A stretch of DNA of 64,000 nucleotides, taken from positions 372,001 to 436,000 of the forward strand of contig QPLR01000003.1 of the NCBI GenBank assembly GCA_003665935.1, in the 5' to 3' direction. This DNA comes from Halobellus sp. Atlit-31R. GTDB lineage: Archaea > Halobacteriota > Halobacteria > Halobacteriales > Haloferacaceae. Position 1 is the first letter of the stretch, and each line of letters starts with the position of its first letter. Position numbers and translations under genes: made by a program. Positions 43,975 through 54,100 of the stretch are shown piece by piece. A model generated the notes under the pieces. The model was given only the letters and a program-made list of their open reading frames with translations. It was not told the DNA's origin and did not search any database.

Positions 43975-44757
43975 TCACGGCAACTCGAACGCCGGGTAGT
44001 AGATCCGCGGTTCGCCGGCGGCGGGGTCCTCGGGAACGGTCGCAAGCGACGCGCTCGAAAGCGGCGGTCCCGCCGCGGCGACGGCAAGCACCATCGAGTC
44101 GAGGAGGTCGTCGCGGCCGACCGCGCTCAGGGGGAATCGGTCGCGCGCGTCCTCGTAGATGGTGTCGGCGTCGGCGTCGCCGTCGGTGTCGCCGTCGGCG
44201 TCGGTATCGCCGTCGCCGTCGACGTCGAAACTGGCGTCGTCGAACGCTGCCCTGAGAAGCGAGCGACGGAGGCGACGCCCGCGCTCGGAGGACTTGGCGT
44301 ACGCGATCGGCTGACCGTTCAGCGCGGCGAAACAGAGTTCGGGGTGGGCCTCGCGGATTCGGCCGGCGTAGTCGTCGTCGACGACGCGGGCGACGTCGCG
44401 GATCTTCGCGCCGATGTGGAAGGCCTGTCGCGAGAGCCCGTGGCCGACGTCGTCGCGGTGGGTTTCGCTTGCGGTCTCGTAGTCGTCGCACTCGACGGCG
44501 GCCGCGCTCGGCGGGTAGAACACGGAGATGCCGCGACAGCCCAGCCGGTCGCTCGCCTCCTCATCACAGCGGCGGCGGCTGGTCGTCGGCAGCCCGATCG
44601 GGATGTCGACGAGGATCCGCTCAGCGCCCGCGTGCGCGGCCGCGAGCGTCTCGAAGTCGTCGTACGTCTCGATGCGTGCCCCGGTGCCGTCGAGCGCCGT
44701 CGCGACCCAGCCCGCGGGGCAGGCGTCGACGCCGACGACTGGTGAAAACGCGGTCAT
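43975..44757 (-). CDS. DUF429 family protein (RNase H-like)
   Basis: A 260-residue protein that begins MTAFSPVVGVDACPAGWVAT, the N-terminal RNase H-fold strand of the DUF429 family, with an acidic residue after VGVD. It has VDIPIGLP with a second acidic position and HPELCFAALNGQPIAY. A Gly/Asp-rich insert DGDGDTDADGDTDGDADAD (about 196-214) is a low-complexity expansion. The family is predicted to be a nuclease, but no activity is established. Start at 44757 chosen over 44781. It stands alone on the minus strand. Confidence 0.85.
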   Translation of the reverse strand: MTAFSPVVGVDACPAGWVATALDGTGARIETYDDFETLAAAHAGAERILVDIPIGLPTTSRRRCDEEASDRLGCRGISVFYPPSAAAVECDDYETASETHRDDVGHGLSRQAFHIGAKIRDVARVVDDDYAGRIREAHPELCFAALNGQPIAYAKSSERGRRLRRSLLRAAFDDASFDVDGDGDTDADGDTDGDADADTIYEDARDRFPLSAVGRDDLLDSMVLAVAAAGPPLSSASLATVPEDPAAGEPRIYYPAFELP

Positions 44758-44832
44758 TACCCTCTGCTCCGCCGGCAGCAACGAAAGCCTGCTGGCAGCG
44801 CGTCGGCGACTCTTCGGCGTCGGACGCGCACA

Positions 44833-46068
44833 TCACACGTCCGACTGCGGTCGAGTGCGCCCGAACAGCCCCGCGACGGCGTCCGAGCGTTCCATCAGCA
44901 GCGTGCCTAGGGCGCTCATCACGAGGACGTAGCCGACGGCGACCGCCGGAATCGTCTCCTGCATCACCGGTGTCGAGCCGCCGGCGGCGAGCGCGGCGAT
45001 GACGAGCGAGAACTCGCCGCGCGGCACCAGCCCCAGGCCGGCCCGCAGCGAGCGACGCGTCGAGAGGTCGTAGGCGCGACCGCCCAGATAGCCCGAGACG
45101 ACTTTCGAGGGCGTCGTCAACAGGACGGCGGCGGCGATCGGGACAGCGACGCCGGCGAGCAGGCGCGGGTCGGTTCCGACGCCGATCCAGAAGAAAAACA
45201 CCGCCGCGAAGAGGTCGCGGACGGGCGCGAGCTGCCGCTCGATCCGCTCGCGGTGTTCTGTCGTCGAGAACCCCATCCCGACGAAGAAGGCCGCGACGGC
45301 CTCGCTCACGCCCAGTGCCAGCGCGACCCCGGCGATCGGGACGACGACGGCGAGCGTCCGGAGCACGAACGCTTCGCTGCCGGAGACGTCGAGGACGCGC
45401 GCGAAGAGCCCGGTCCCGTACTGGACGACGAGCAGGAGGAGTCCGAGGAAGCCGAACGCGACGGCCAGCGAGCGGACGACGCCGCCGAGTCCGCCGACGG
45501 CGTCGGAGCCGGCGCCGGTCGCGACCGCGCCGCCCGATCCGCCGAGAACGAGCGAAGTCACGACGGCGAGGTAGATGGCGATGAAGAGGTCCTCGAAGAC
45601 GAGCGTGCCGAGGATCGGCTCGGCTTCCTCGTTGGCGATCCAGCCGAGGTCGATGAGCGACTTCGTGACGATGGCCGACGAGGAGATGTAGACGATCCCC
45701 CCGAGGAGCAGCGCCTCGACGAGCGACCAGCCGAGCACGAGTCCGAGCGCGACGCCGAGCGGGAGGTTCACGAAGACGTCGATCACCCCCGCGCGGGTGA
45801 TCCGCGAGCGCGCCGCGAGCAGCCGATCGAGGCTGAACTCCAAGCCGAGAAAGAACAGCAACAGCACGATCCCGACCTCGGCGAAGACGGTCAGGACCTC
45901 CCCGCTCGACACGTACGGGAGGCCGATGCGACCGGCGACGAACGGGCCGGCGAGCACCCCGCCGCCGACGTACAGCGGGATCACCGAGAGGCCGACGCGG
46001 AGCGCCACCGCACCCGCGAGTGCGAGCACGACGAACGTCTGCCCGAGTTCGAGCAGCGCTGCGGCCAT
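44833..46068 (-). CDS. KefB-type cation:proton antiporter (CPA2)
   Basis: A 411-residue membrane protein with about 12 helices and the CPA2 features. GVLAGPFVAGRIGLP is in helix 2, ending the helix-breaking stretch. EVGIVLLLFFLGLEFSLDRL follows, then SSSAIVTKSLIDLG and VFEDLFIAIYL with the ion-binding acidic pair. No attached NAD-binding domain is present; instead a separate TrkA-C protein gene overlaps it by one base upstream. Together they look like a KhtTU/YhaU-type K+ or Na+ efflux system. Confidence 0.9.
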   Translation of the reverse strand: MAAALLELGQTFVVLALAGAVALRVGLSVIPLYVGGGVLAGPFVAGRIGLPYVSSGEVLTVFAEVGIVLLLFFLGLEFSLDRLLAARSRITRAGVIDVFVNLPLGVALGLVLGWSLVEALLLGGIVYISSSAIVTKSLIDLGWIANEEAEPILGTLVFEDLFIAIYLAVVTSLVLGGSGGAVATGAGSDAVGGLGGVVRSLAVAFGFLGLLLLVVQYGTGLFARVLDVSGSEAFVLRTLAVVVPIAGVALALGVSEAVAAFFVGMGFSTTEHRERIERQLAPVRDLFAAVFFFWIGVGTDPRLLAGVAVPIAAAVLLTTPSKVVSGYLGGRAYDLSTRRSLRAGLGLVPRGEFSLVIAALAAGGSTPVMQETIPAVAVGYVLVMSALGTLLMERSDAVAGLFGRTRPQSDV

Positions 46069-46553
46069 TATTCCCCGGTCACGCGAGCCTCGAAGGCGGC
46101 GCAGTCCTCTCTGGTCCCGATGACGACGAGTGTATCGCCCGCCCGGACCGGCGTCTCACCGCCCGGCGAGGGGATGACGTCGTCGCCGCGTTCGATCGCG
46201 ACGACCGATGCCCCGGTCTCCTGGCGGAGATCGAGGTCGCTGAGCGTTCGGTCGGCGATCGGCGAGTCGCTCCCGACCTCGATCCACTCCAAGAGCGTGT
46301 CGCCACCGAGCAGCGTCTGGATGCGCTGTGAGCGAACGGGCTGGAAGTACGCGCCCTCCAGGATCGTCCCGACCTGGCGAGCTAACGGATCCGGGAGCTC
46401 GAAGAGCTTCTCCGAGTCGCTCTCCGGCGTCGACCGCAGGAACACCTCGCGTCGGCCCTCGTTGTGGGTCACGACCACGAGCTGTGAGCCGTCCGGGAGG
46501 TCTATTTCGTGCTTCTTGCCGACGCCGGGAAGGTCGCTCTCGTAGACGGTCAC
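46068..46553 (-). CDS. TrkA-C/RCK_C regulatory subunit of the antiporter
   Basis: A 161-residue cytosolic protein with an N-terminal region of about 85 residues (VTVYESDLPGVGKKHEIDLP onward) and a TrkA-C domain (about 90-161). The TrkA-C domain has strands IADRTLSDLDLRQETGASVV and VRAGDTLVVIGTRED. It begins with a GTG at 46553; the frame further upstream is unrelated. Its TAA stop shares a base with the antiporter ATG (TAATG), a tight coupling. Such proteins gate the transporter by binding small ligands. Confidence 0.85.
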   Translation of the reverse strand: MTVYESDLPGVGKKHEIDLPDGSQLVVVTHNEGRREVFLRSTPESDSEKLFELPDPLARQVGTILEGAYFQPVRSQRIQTLLGGDTLLEWIEVGSDSPIADRTLSDLDLRQETGASVVAIERGDDVIPSPGGETPVRAGDTLVVIGTREDCAAFEARVTGE

Positions 46554-46614
46554 ACCACGAGCTTCGACGGCTCGGTACAAAAGCGTCGCGCGAGGGGCGA
46601 CCCGAGCACGTCGC

Positions 46615-47283
46615 TCAGGCGACGACAGGGGCGACCTCGGCAACGACGGGGGCGGCCCCGGTGACGGCGAGGACCGTCCCGGCGGCGACGGCCGCGACCG
46701 GCGGGATCGAGAGGTTGTCGTCGACGACGTAGCCGGCGAGAACCGGTTTGAAGCCGTCGGCGACGGTCGCCCCCAACGCGGCTGCGATCGCGGCCGCCCC
46801 GCCGACGACGACGCCCGCGGCCGGGACGAGGAACGGGACCGACACCAGGAGACAGACGGTGAACATCGCGGCGAGCGTCCGGGGCCGCTTGTGCTCGTCC
46901 GCCTCCCGCGTCGTCCCGAGCAGCCCCGACACGGGATCGCCGAGCGTCAGCATCAGCGTCGCCGGCACGGCGACGGAGGGAGCAAACACGAGCGTGACGG
47001 CCGTGACGCTGAACATGTACAGCGCGTAGCCGGCGACGTTCGTCTGCTCGTACGCGCGGGTGAGTTCGTCGTAGATCGACCACTCGAGGCCCACCACGAG
47101 CCGGACGAACTCCAGGACGGCCGCGGTCGCAGAACAGAGGATCATCACGAGACCGAACTGCGACCAGGTCACGAAGCCCAGCACGTAGAGCAGCGGCAGG
47201 CCGGTCCCGCTCGCGTGGACGAGCCGACGTTTCAGTTCGCTCGCCGACGGGCGAGGGATCGGTGCGACGGGCGAAGGGGGCAC
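46615..47283 (-). CDS. Dolichol-kinase-like/CTP-dependent lipid kinase
   Basis: A 222-residue membrane protein with about six helices. The conserved CTP-binding loops of the dolichol kinase/SEC59 family are visible: LTLGDPVSGLLG and the acidic GATVADGFKP followed by DDNLSIPP. The start region SASELKRRLVHASGTGLPLL is also typical. The family makes polyprenyl or dolichyl phosphate or related lipids. In archaea the phosphate acceptor is not certain. The gene follows glyS by 3 bases and probably shares its transcript. Confidence 0.85.
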   Translation of the reverse strand: MPPSPVAPIPRPSASELKRRLVHASGTGLPLLYVLGFVTWSQFGLVMILCSATAAVLEFVRLVVGLEWSIYDELTRAYEQTNVAGYALYMFSVTAVTLVFAPSVAVPATLMLTLGDPVSGLLGTTREADEHKRPRTLAAMFTVCLLVSVPFLVPAAGVVVGGAAAIAAALGATVADGFKPVLAGYVVDDNLSIPPVAAVAAGTVLAVTGAAPVVAEVAPVVA

Positions 47284-47286
47284 CGG

Positions 47287-49086
47287 CTACGCGTTCGCGC
47301 CCGGCGCGACGAGTTCGTACGCCTCGACGAGGTCGTCGAAGGTCCGCGCGCCGCTCTCGACGGTCCGCAGCTCCGCGACGAGGTCGTCGATCGGAACGCG
47401 GATCTGCCGGGCGGTGTCGCGCTCGCGGATGGTGACGCTGTCGGGACCGTCGCCTTCGAGCCCGTCGCGGTCGACGGTGACGCAGAACGGCGTCCCGACC
47501 TCGTCCTGGCGACGGTAGCGGCGGCCGATGCTGCCCGAGTCGTCGTAGACGACGCTGAACCCGGCCGCGCGGAGGTCGTCGACGACCGCCTGCGCGCGGT
47601 CGACGAGTTCGTCGACGTTCGAGACGAGCGGGAAGACGCCGACGTCCGTCGGTGCCACCGTCGGCGACAGCGAGAGGTACGATCGGGTCTCGCCGTCGAC
47701 CTCGTCCTCGCCGTAGGCGTGCGCCAAGAGGGTGTAGACCGTCCGATCGACGCCGAACGACGGTTCGATCACGTGCGGGGTGATGTGCTCGCCGGAGACG
47801 CGCTCTTCGTCCACGCTGAAGTTCGCCACGTCGGTGTCGACGGTGTGGGTCTCGCCGTCGACGTCGACGTCGACGGTCTCGCCTTCGAACGCCGCCGGGT
47901 CGCGCTCGGCGAGCGCTTCGAGCGCCGCTTTCACGTCGCCGGCGGCACCGCCGAACTCGGGGCCGAGCACGCTCATGTCCGGGTCGACGCCGGCTCGTTC
48001 GACGGTCTTCGGCTCGTCGTACTGCCGGAAGATCGTGAAGTCGTCGTCGCTGTACTCGCCGTGCTTCGAGAGGTCGTAGTCGCCCCGGTAGGCGAAGCCC
48101 GCGATCTCGATCCAGTCGCCGTCGACCTCGCTCTCTGCGTCCCAGCAGTCCGCCGCGTAGTGCGCGCGCTCGCCCGCGAGATGTTGACGGAAGCGGAAGC
48201 GGTCCATATCGACGCCGATCCGCTCGTACCACTCCTGAGCGATGCCGACGAAGTAACCGATCCACGGGTCGCCGATGATCTCCTCGTCGACGGCCTCGCC
48301 GACCGTCGTCTCGACGTAGTCACCGTCGTCGGCCTGCTGTTCGGTCGCCGGATAGAGCGTCACCTCGACGTCCGCGACCTCGTCGAGCTCCGGTTCGTCG
48401 CGCTCGGGGTCGACGAACTGCTCCAGTTCGGCCTGCGTGAACTCCCGCGTGCGGACGATGCTCTTCCGCGGCGAGATCTCGTTGCGGTAGGCGCGGCCGA
48501 TCTGCGTCGCGCCGAACGGCAGGCTGTTGCGCGCGTACTCCTTGATGCGCGGGAACTCGACGAAGATGCCCTGGGCCGTCTCCGGTCGGAGGTAGCCCGG
48601 CGTCGACGACCCGGGGCCGATGTTCGTCTCGAACATCAGATTGAAGCTCTCGACGGACTCGCCGGCGAGGTGTGCGCCGCAGTTCGGACACTGCAGGTCG
48701 TGGTCGGCGATGAGCGCCTCGACCTCCTCGATCGGCAGCGACTCGGCGTCTTCGAGATCGGTCTCGTCTTCGATCAGGTGGTCGGCGCGGTGAGACTCGC
48801 CGCACTCCGGACACTCGACGAGCATATCGTCGAAGCCGTCGAGGTGACCGGAGGCCTCGAAGACGGGTTCCGGCATAATCGTCGGCGCTTCGACCTCGAA
48901 GTTGCCCTCCTGGACGGTGAAGCGGTCGCGCCAGGCGTCTTCGACGTTCGATTTGAGGGCCGCGCCCTGCGGACCGAACGTGTAGAAGCCGGCCGCGCCG
49001 CCGTACGCGCCGCTCGCGCCGAAGAAGTAGCCGCGGCGCTTGGCCAGTTCGGCGAGTCGCTCACCCTCCGTTTGCGCCCCGCTCAT
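47287..49086 (-). CDS. glyS: Glycyl-tRNA synthetase (archaeal/eukaryotic class II)
   Basis: A 599-residue class IIa synthetase. It starts MSGAQTEGERLAELAKRRGY and shows the motif 2/3 regions: YRNEISPRKSIVRTREFTQAE, and PHVIEPSFGVDRT near the end. Two CxxC pairs, CPECGESHR and CPNCGAH, give a zinc ribbon between motif 1 and motif 2. A C-terminal anticodon-binding domain follows (about 485-599). The ATG at 49086 overlaps the stop of the upstream CBS gene by one base. The longer frame is a shadow. Confidence 0.96.
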   Translation of the reverse strand: MSGAQTEGERLAELAKRRGYFFGASGAYGGAAGFYTFGPQGAALKSNVEDAWRDRFTVQEGNFEVEAPTIMPEPVFEASGHLDGFDDMLVECPECGESHRADHLIEDETDLEDAESLPIEEVEALIADHDLQCPNCGAHLAGESVESFNLMFETNIGPGSSTPGYLRPETAQGIFVEFPRIKEYARNSLPFGATQIGRAYRNEISPRKSIVRTREFTQAELEQFVDPERDEPELDEVADVEVTLYPATEQQADDGDYVETTVGEAVDEEIIGDPWIGYFVGIAQEWYERIGVDMDRFRFRQHLAGERAHYAADCWDAESEVDGDWIEIAGFAYRGDYDLSKHGEYSDDDFTIFRQYDEPKTVERAGVDPDMSVLGPEFGGAAGDVKAALEALAERDPAAFEGETVDVDVDGETHTVDTDVANFSVDEERVSGEHITPHVIEPSFGVDRTVYTLLAHAYGEDEVDGETRSYLSLSPTVAPTDVGVFPLVSNVDELVDRAQAVVDDLRAAGFSVVYDDSGSIGRRYRRQDEVGTPFCVTVDRDGLEGDGPDSVTIRERDTARQIRVPIDDLVAELRTVESGARTFDDLVEAYELVAPGANA

Positions 49087-49931
49087 CACAGCGCCTCCAG
49101 CAGATCGACGTCGCGGACGATGCCGATCAGCTCGTCGCCCGCGACGAGCGGGATCTGCTCGATGTCCTCGGTGATCATCGCCTGCGCGATCTCGACTGCG
49201 GGCTTGCGCTTCGGGACGGTCACCAGGTCGTCGGACATGAACTTCGAGACCGGTTCGGTCGGGAGTTCGACGTTCCGCGTCGGGATGTAGCGCTTGCCGA
49301 TGGCCTTGATGCCTTCCCACATCCACTCGTCGTCCTGCCCGGCCACGGAGTCGCCGGTGTCGTCCTCGCCCTCGACGACGCGGGCGACGTCGATGATGTC
49401 GACCTCGGTGAGGATCCCGTTCATACGGCCGTCGTCGTCGAGACAGACCGCGTAGGGAACGTTCGCGTAGAAGATTTCGCGTTCCGCGACCGGGAGCGGC
49501 GTCCCGTCGTACGTCGTGTTCACGTCTTCGGTCGCGACGTCGCCGGCGGTCGCTTCCAGTTCGACCTCGCCGCGAGCGATCGCGTGGACGACGTCAGTGA
49601 CGGTGACGATGCCCTCGAGTTCACCGTCGACGACGGGGACGCGCCGCGTGCCGGCGTCGATCATCAGGTGCGCCGCCTCCTCGACGCCCGTGTCGGCCGT
49701 GACGGTCGGGACGTCCCGCATCAGGACCGCGAGCTGATCTTCGTCGGGGCGTTCGATCAGTTCCTCGCGGGAGACGAGTCCGCGGTACGCCTCGCCGTCG
49801 TCGGTCTGTTTGACCACCGGCACCGAGGAGAAGCCGCGTTCCTGGAGGTACTCCAGCACGTCGTCGCGGGTCCCCGGGAGTTCGACAGTGACGACGTCCT
49901 CGCGGGGAGTCATCGCGTCGGCAACGTTCAT
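49086..49931 (-). CDS. Four-CBS-domain protein
   Basis: A 281-residue soluble protein made of four CBS domains in two pairs. Typical strand-turn units are SSVPVVKQTDDGEAYRGLVS, RRVPVVDGELEGIVTVTDVV and IEQIPLVAGDELIGIVRDVD. CBS pairs bind adenosine nucleotides or similar ligands. The gene precedes glyS with a one-base overlap, so it is likely in the same transcript, perhaps tied to translation or nucleotide state. ATG at 49931 (MNVADAMTPREDVVTVELPG). A longer upstream frame is a shadow of repeats. Confidence 0.9.
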   Translation of the reverse strand: MNVADAMTPREDVVTVELPGTRDDVLEYLQERGFSSVPVVKQTDDGEAYRGLVSREELIERPDEDQLAVLMRDVPTVTADTGVEEAAHLMIDAGTRRVPVVDGELEGIVTVTDVVHAIARGEVELEATAGDVATEDVNTTYDGTPLPVAEREIFYANVPYAVCLDDDGRMNGILTEVDIIDVARVVEGEDDTGDSVAGQDDEWMWEGIKAIGKRYIPTRNVELPTEPVSKFMSDDLVTVPKRKPAVEIAQAMITEDIEQIPLVAGDELIGIVRDVDLLEAL

Positions 49932-50090
49932 ACGGCGCTTTACTGCGCCACACCTCTTGTACTCTTTGAAGCCCTGCGCCGGTATCACCGCGCTCAGCGC
50001 GTGATCGACGGGAGAACGAGGCCCCCGACTGCAGTCGGTCGACGTCGATGTCCCGCGCCTTCCGCCGTCGCAGTCGGCGGCTCCGAGTGC

Positions 50091-50198
50091 GAGCGACGGA
50101 ACGGCGGAGCGACGGAGTAGCAGAGCGACGGAACGGCGGGGCACCAGCGTGACGCCGTGGCGGAGTAGCAGCGGGACGGCGGAGTAGCAGCGGGACGG
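50091..50198. repeat. Degenerate GC-rich tandem repeats upstream of the CBS gene
   Basis: gagcgacggaacggcgg occurs at 50091-50107 and again at 50123-50139. ggcggagtagcagcgggac occurs twice in tandem at 50159-50177 and 50178-50196. The shared core is gcggagtagca/gcgacgga. The block lies in the 503-base gap between the CBS gene (49932) and the gene at 50435. The rest of that gap holds an AT-rich patch near 50325-50375 and no gene I can support. Confidence 0.7.
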
Positions 50199-50403
50199 AA
50201 CTGAAGAGAACGACTGACAACCGCCGGAGAATCGGACGGTAGGGAGCCCGGCGTGAGGGCGTCGCGGATGAGAAATGGTACCGTACCAGCGCGGCAGCGA
50301 GCTCCCATCCGTTGTGTGGTCGACGGTAATTGTGCATTATCTTGCTATTCTTTCGGAGCAAATATTCATATCCGTGTATTCCGTCACGACATCGATCCGA
50401 CGG

Positions 50404-50412
50404 GTTTATGTA
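50404..50412 (+). promoter_or_regulatory. TATA box of the DUF7556 gene
   Basis: gtttatgta lies about 23-31 bases before the ATG at 50435, giving a leaderless start. A broader AT-rich region precedes it (50325-50375). Confidence 0.5.
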
Positions 50413-50434
50413 CGGGTGAGACGCACTACCAAAC

Positions 50435-50605
50435 ATGACGCCGAATGCGACGGCAGCAGCGTCCGACGCGTCGCGCGCCGAGGTGATGGCCTCGGTGGAC
50501 TCCACCCCCGCACAGTCGGAGTTCATTATCGCGGACATTACCCGCGACGATGCGTGGCTTTCGATGCCAGTATCGGAGGCGCCGTCGCTTCGAGACTGGG
50601 CCTGA
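50435..50605 (+). CDS. Small haloarchaeal protein (DUF7556-like)
   Basis: A 56-residue protein, MTPNATAAASDASRAEVMAS then SEFIIADITRDDAWLSMPVSEAP and SLRDWA at the end. The central FIIADITRDDAWLSM motif is one I associate with a small conserved haloarchaeal family (DUF7556), recalled rather than searched. No membrane segment or Cys. It stands alone behind its own TATA box. Function unknown. Confidence 0.65.
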   Translation: MTPNATAAASDASRAEVMASVDSTPAQSEFIIADITRDDAWLSMPVSEAPSLRDWA

Positions 50606-50765
50606 CGCGGACGCCCAGACGGGTTCTTTTCTGATCGCCGTCGAGCGATAGTCGCGGCACTGCGACCGGTAACGGTGACCATACCGTCTCCCTCGCGGAT
50701 CGAGGTGGATCCTACCGGCCGCGCGACCAGCAGGATTTTTGTCCGCGTCTCTCGAGCCACTGGGT

Positions 50766-51185
50766 ATGCACTACCGCGAGGTCGACGCGAGCCGGGAGTT
50801 TCTGCTCCGACTCGAAACGGGGGCCGACTGGCGCACTGAGATCGAGGAGTTCGCCGCCCTCGAAGAGATCGACGCCGCGTGGTTTCAGGCGATGGGCGCC
50901 GTCCGGGACGCCGAGGTGTGGTTCTACGACCAGGAGGACAAAGAGTACCGCTCGGTGACGTTCGACGAGCCGCTGGAGGTCGCCGCCTGCGTCGGCAACG
51001 TCTCCTACCTCGACGGCGAGCGCTTCGCGCACACCCACGCCGTCCTCTCGCGACCCTCCGGACAGGCGCTGGCGGGGCATCTGAACGCCGCGACCGTCTT
51101 CGCCGGTGAGGTGTATCTCCGCGCGTTCGAGGACGGACTCGAACGGGAACACCACGAGCCGACCGATCTGGACCTCTGGCTGTAA
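50766..51185 (+). CDS. PPC/PCC-domain (DUF296) protein
   Basis: A 139-residue protein of the PPC fold, related to plant AT-hook partner domains and prokaryotic DUF296. It starts MHYREVDASREFLLRLETGA. Typical conserved patches are AAWFQAMGAVRDAEVWFYD, and AHTHAVLSRPSGQALAGHL with a His-rich site. The domain forms trimers, and its ligand in archaea is unknown. The stop is two bases before the PolD gene, so the two are probably co-transcribed. TATA-like aggatttttgt sits about 27-37 bases upstream. Confidence 0.85.
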   Translation: MHYREVDASREFLLRLETGADWRTEIEEFAALEEIDAAWFQAMGAVRDAEVWFYDQEDKEYRSVTFDEPLEVAACVGNVSYLDGERFAHTHAVLSRPSGQALAGHLNAATVFAGEVYLRAFEDGLEREHHEPTDLDLWL

Positions 51186-51187
51186 TC

Positions 51188-54100
51188 GTGCGGCCGGACG
51201 ACGAGCGGTACTTCGAGCGGATCGAGTCCCGCCTCGACGAGGCGTTCGACCGCGCAGAGCGCGCCAAAGCGCGCGGTCACGACCCCGAACCGGAGGTCGA
51301 GATCCCGGTCGCGAAGGATATGGCCGACCGCGTCGAGAACATCCTCGGCATCGCGGGCGTCGCAGCGCGCGTCCGCGAACTGGAGGGTCAGATGTCTCGG
51401 GAGGAGGCCGCCCTGGAACTGGTCACGGACTTCGTCGAGGGCAGCGTCGGCGACTACGACAGCCGCGAGGGGAAGGTCGAGGGCGCGGTCCGGACGGCGG
51501 TCGCGCTCCTCACCGAGGGCGTCGTCGCCGCGCCCATCGAGGGCATCGACCGGGTGGAGATCCTCGAGAACGACGACGGCACCGAGTTCGTGAACGTCTA
51601 CTACGCCGGGCCGATCCGATCCGCCGGCGGGACCGCCCAAGCGCTCTCGGTGCTCGTCGCCGACTACGCCCGCTCGCTGCTCGGGATCGAGGAGTACGCG
51701 GCCCGCTCCATCGAGGTCGAGCGCTACGCCGAGGAGGTCGCGCTCTACGACAAAGAGACCGGGCTGCAGTACTCGCCGAAGGACAAGGAGACGAAGTTCA
51801 TCGCCGAGCATATGCCGATCATGCTCGACGGCGAGGCCACCGGCGACGAGGAGGTCTCGGGGTTCCGCGACCTCGAACGCGTCGACACGAACTCCGCCCG
51901 CGGCGGGATGTGTCTGGTCCTCGCGGAGGGGATCGCGCTCAAAGCGCCGAAGATCCAGCGCTACACCCGCGGGCTCGACGAGGTCGATTGGCCGTGGCTG
52001 CAGGACCTCATCGACGGGACGGTCGGCGAGGATACCGAGAGCGCGGGATCCGACGGAGAGGGAGCGGACGGTAGTAGCGGCGAGGACGGTAGCGAGGAGT
52101 CCAGCCCCGACGGCGACAGTGGAGATGGCGCTGCAACCGAGAGCGACGACTCCGCCGAAGACGAGGACGACGCCCCCGCCGGACCGCCGCGGCTCGACCC
52201 GTCGACGAAGTATCTCCGGGATCTGATCGCCGGGCGTCCGGTCTTCGGTCACCCGAGCGCCGAGGGGAGCTTCCGGCTCCGCTACGGCCGCTCGCGCAAC
52301 CACGGCTTCGCGACGGCGGGCGTCCACCCGGCGACGATGCACCTCGTCGACGACTTCCTCGCGACGGGGACGCAGATCAAGACCGAGCGGCCCGGGAAGG
52401 CCGCCGGCGTCATCCCGGTGGACTCCATCGAGGGGCCGACAGTCAGACTCGCCAACGGCGACGTGCGCCGGATCGACGACCCCGAGGAGGCGCTGGAGGT
52501 CCGCAACGGCGTCGAGAAGATCATCGACCTCGGCGAGTATCTCGTCAACTTCGGCGAGTTCGTCGAGAACAACCACCCGCTCGCGCCCGCCTCCTACGTC
52601 TACGAGTGGTGGATCCAGGAGTTCGAGGCCGCCGGCGCACCCGTGCAAGCGCTCGACGACGACCCCGGCGTCGACCTCGAACATCCGACGCCGTCGGAAG
52701 CCCACGAGTGGGCGACGGCGTACGACTGCCCGCTGCACCCCGACTACACGTATCTCTGGCACGACATCTCCGTCGCGCAGTTCGAGGCGCTCGCCGACGC
52801 CGTCGAGGCCGGCGAGGTCAGAGCCGCGGAGACCGACGGCGGCCTCTCCGGCGCGGACGGACGCGCCGCCCGCGATGCCGGGATGGGACGCGACGAATCA
52901 CCGGCCGACGTCGGGGGTGTCCTCGAACTCCCCGAGACGGACGCCATCGCAGAGACGCTGGAACACCTGCTCGTCGAGCACCAGCGGCGCGAGGGGACGA
53001 TCCGGGTTCCCGAGTGGCGGCTCCTCGTTCGCTCGCTCGGCTTCGCAGTCGGCGACGAGGCGCGCTCGCTCGATCGGACGTGGCGCGCCGACGGCCTCTC
53101 GGCCCGCGCCCGAGGGTGGGACGACGGCGAGAGCGCGCTCGTGGCCGCGAACGAGGTCGCCCCCTTCGAGCTCCGCGAGCGCGCGCCGACGCGCGTCGGA
53201 AACCGGATGGGCCGTCCCGAGAAGTCCGAGTCGCGCGACCTCTCGCCCGCAGTCCACACGCTGTTCCCGATCGGCGAGGCCGGCGGGAGCCAGCGCGACG
53301 TCGGCGACGCCGCTCGCCTGCTCGACGATCAGGGTCGGCGCGGGGTCGTCGACGTCCGCGTGGGCGACCGTCACTGTCCCGACTGCGACACCCACACCTA
53401 CCGGACGACGTGTCCGGAGTGCGGCACGCACACCGAGCCGTACTACGAGTGCGACGACTGCGGCCGCGTCGTCGAACCGGACGAGTCGGGCCGCGTCTAC
53501 TGCGAACGCTGCGAACGCGAGGTCACGAGTCCCGACTGGTTCTCCGTCGACGTCGGCGAGGAGTACCGGCAGGCCCTCGAAGCAGTGGGCGAGCGCGAGT
53601 CGGCGTACGACATTATGAAAGGCGTCAAGGGGCTCACCTCCGCCGACAAAACGCCCGAGCCGATGGCGAAGGGCGTTCTCCGGGCGAAGAACGGAGTCAC
53701 GTCGTTCAAGGACGGCACGGTCCGCTACGATATGACGGACCTGCCGGTCACCGCCGTCCGGCCGGCCGAACTCGACGTGACCGCAGCCGACTTCCGCGAA
53801 CTGGGCTACGAGACCGACATCGACGGCGAGCCGCTGGAGTTCGACGATCAGCTCGTCGAGCTGAAAGTGCAGGACATCGTCCTCTCGGACGGCGCGGCCG
53901 AACATATGCTCAAGACGGCGGACTTCGTCGACGACCTCTTGGCACAGTTCTACGACCTGCCGCCGTTCTACGAGGTCGACGAGCGCGAGGAGCTCGTCGG
54001 CGAACTCGTCTTCGGGATGGCCCCGCACACCTCCGCCGCGGTCGTCGGCCGCGTCGTCGGCTTCACGTCCGCGGCCGTCGGCTACGCGCATCCGTACTTT

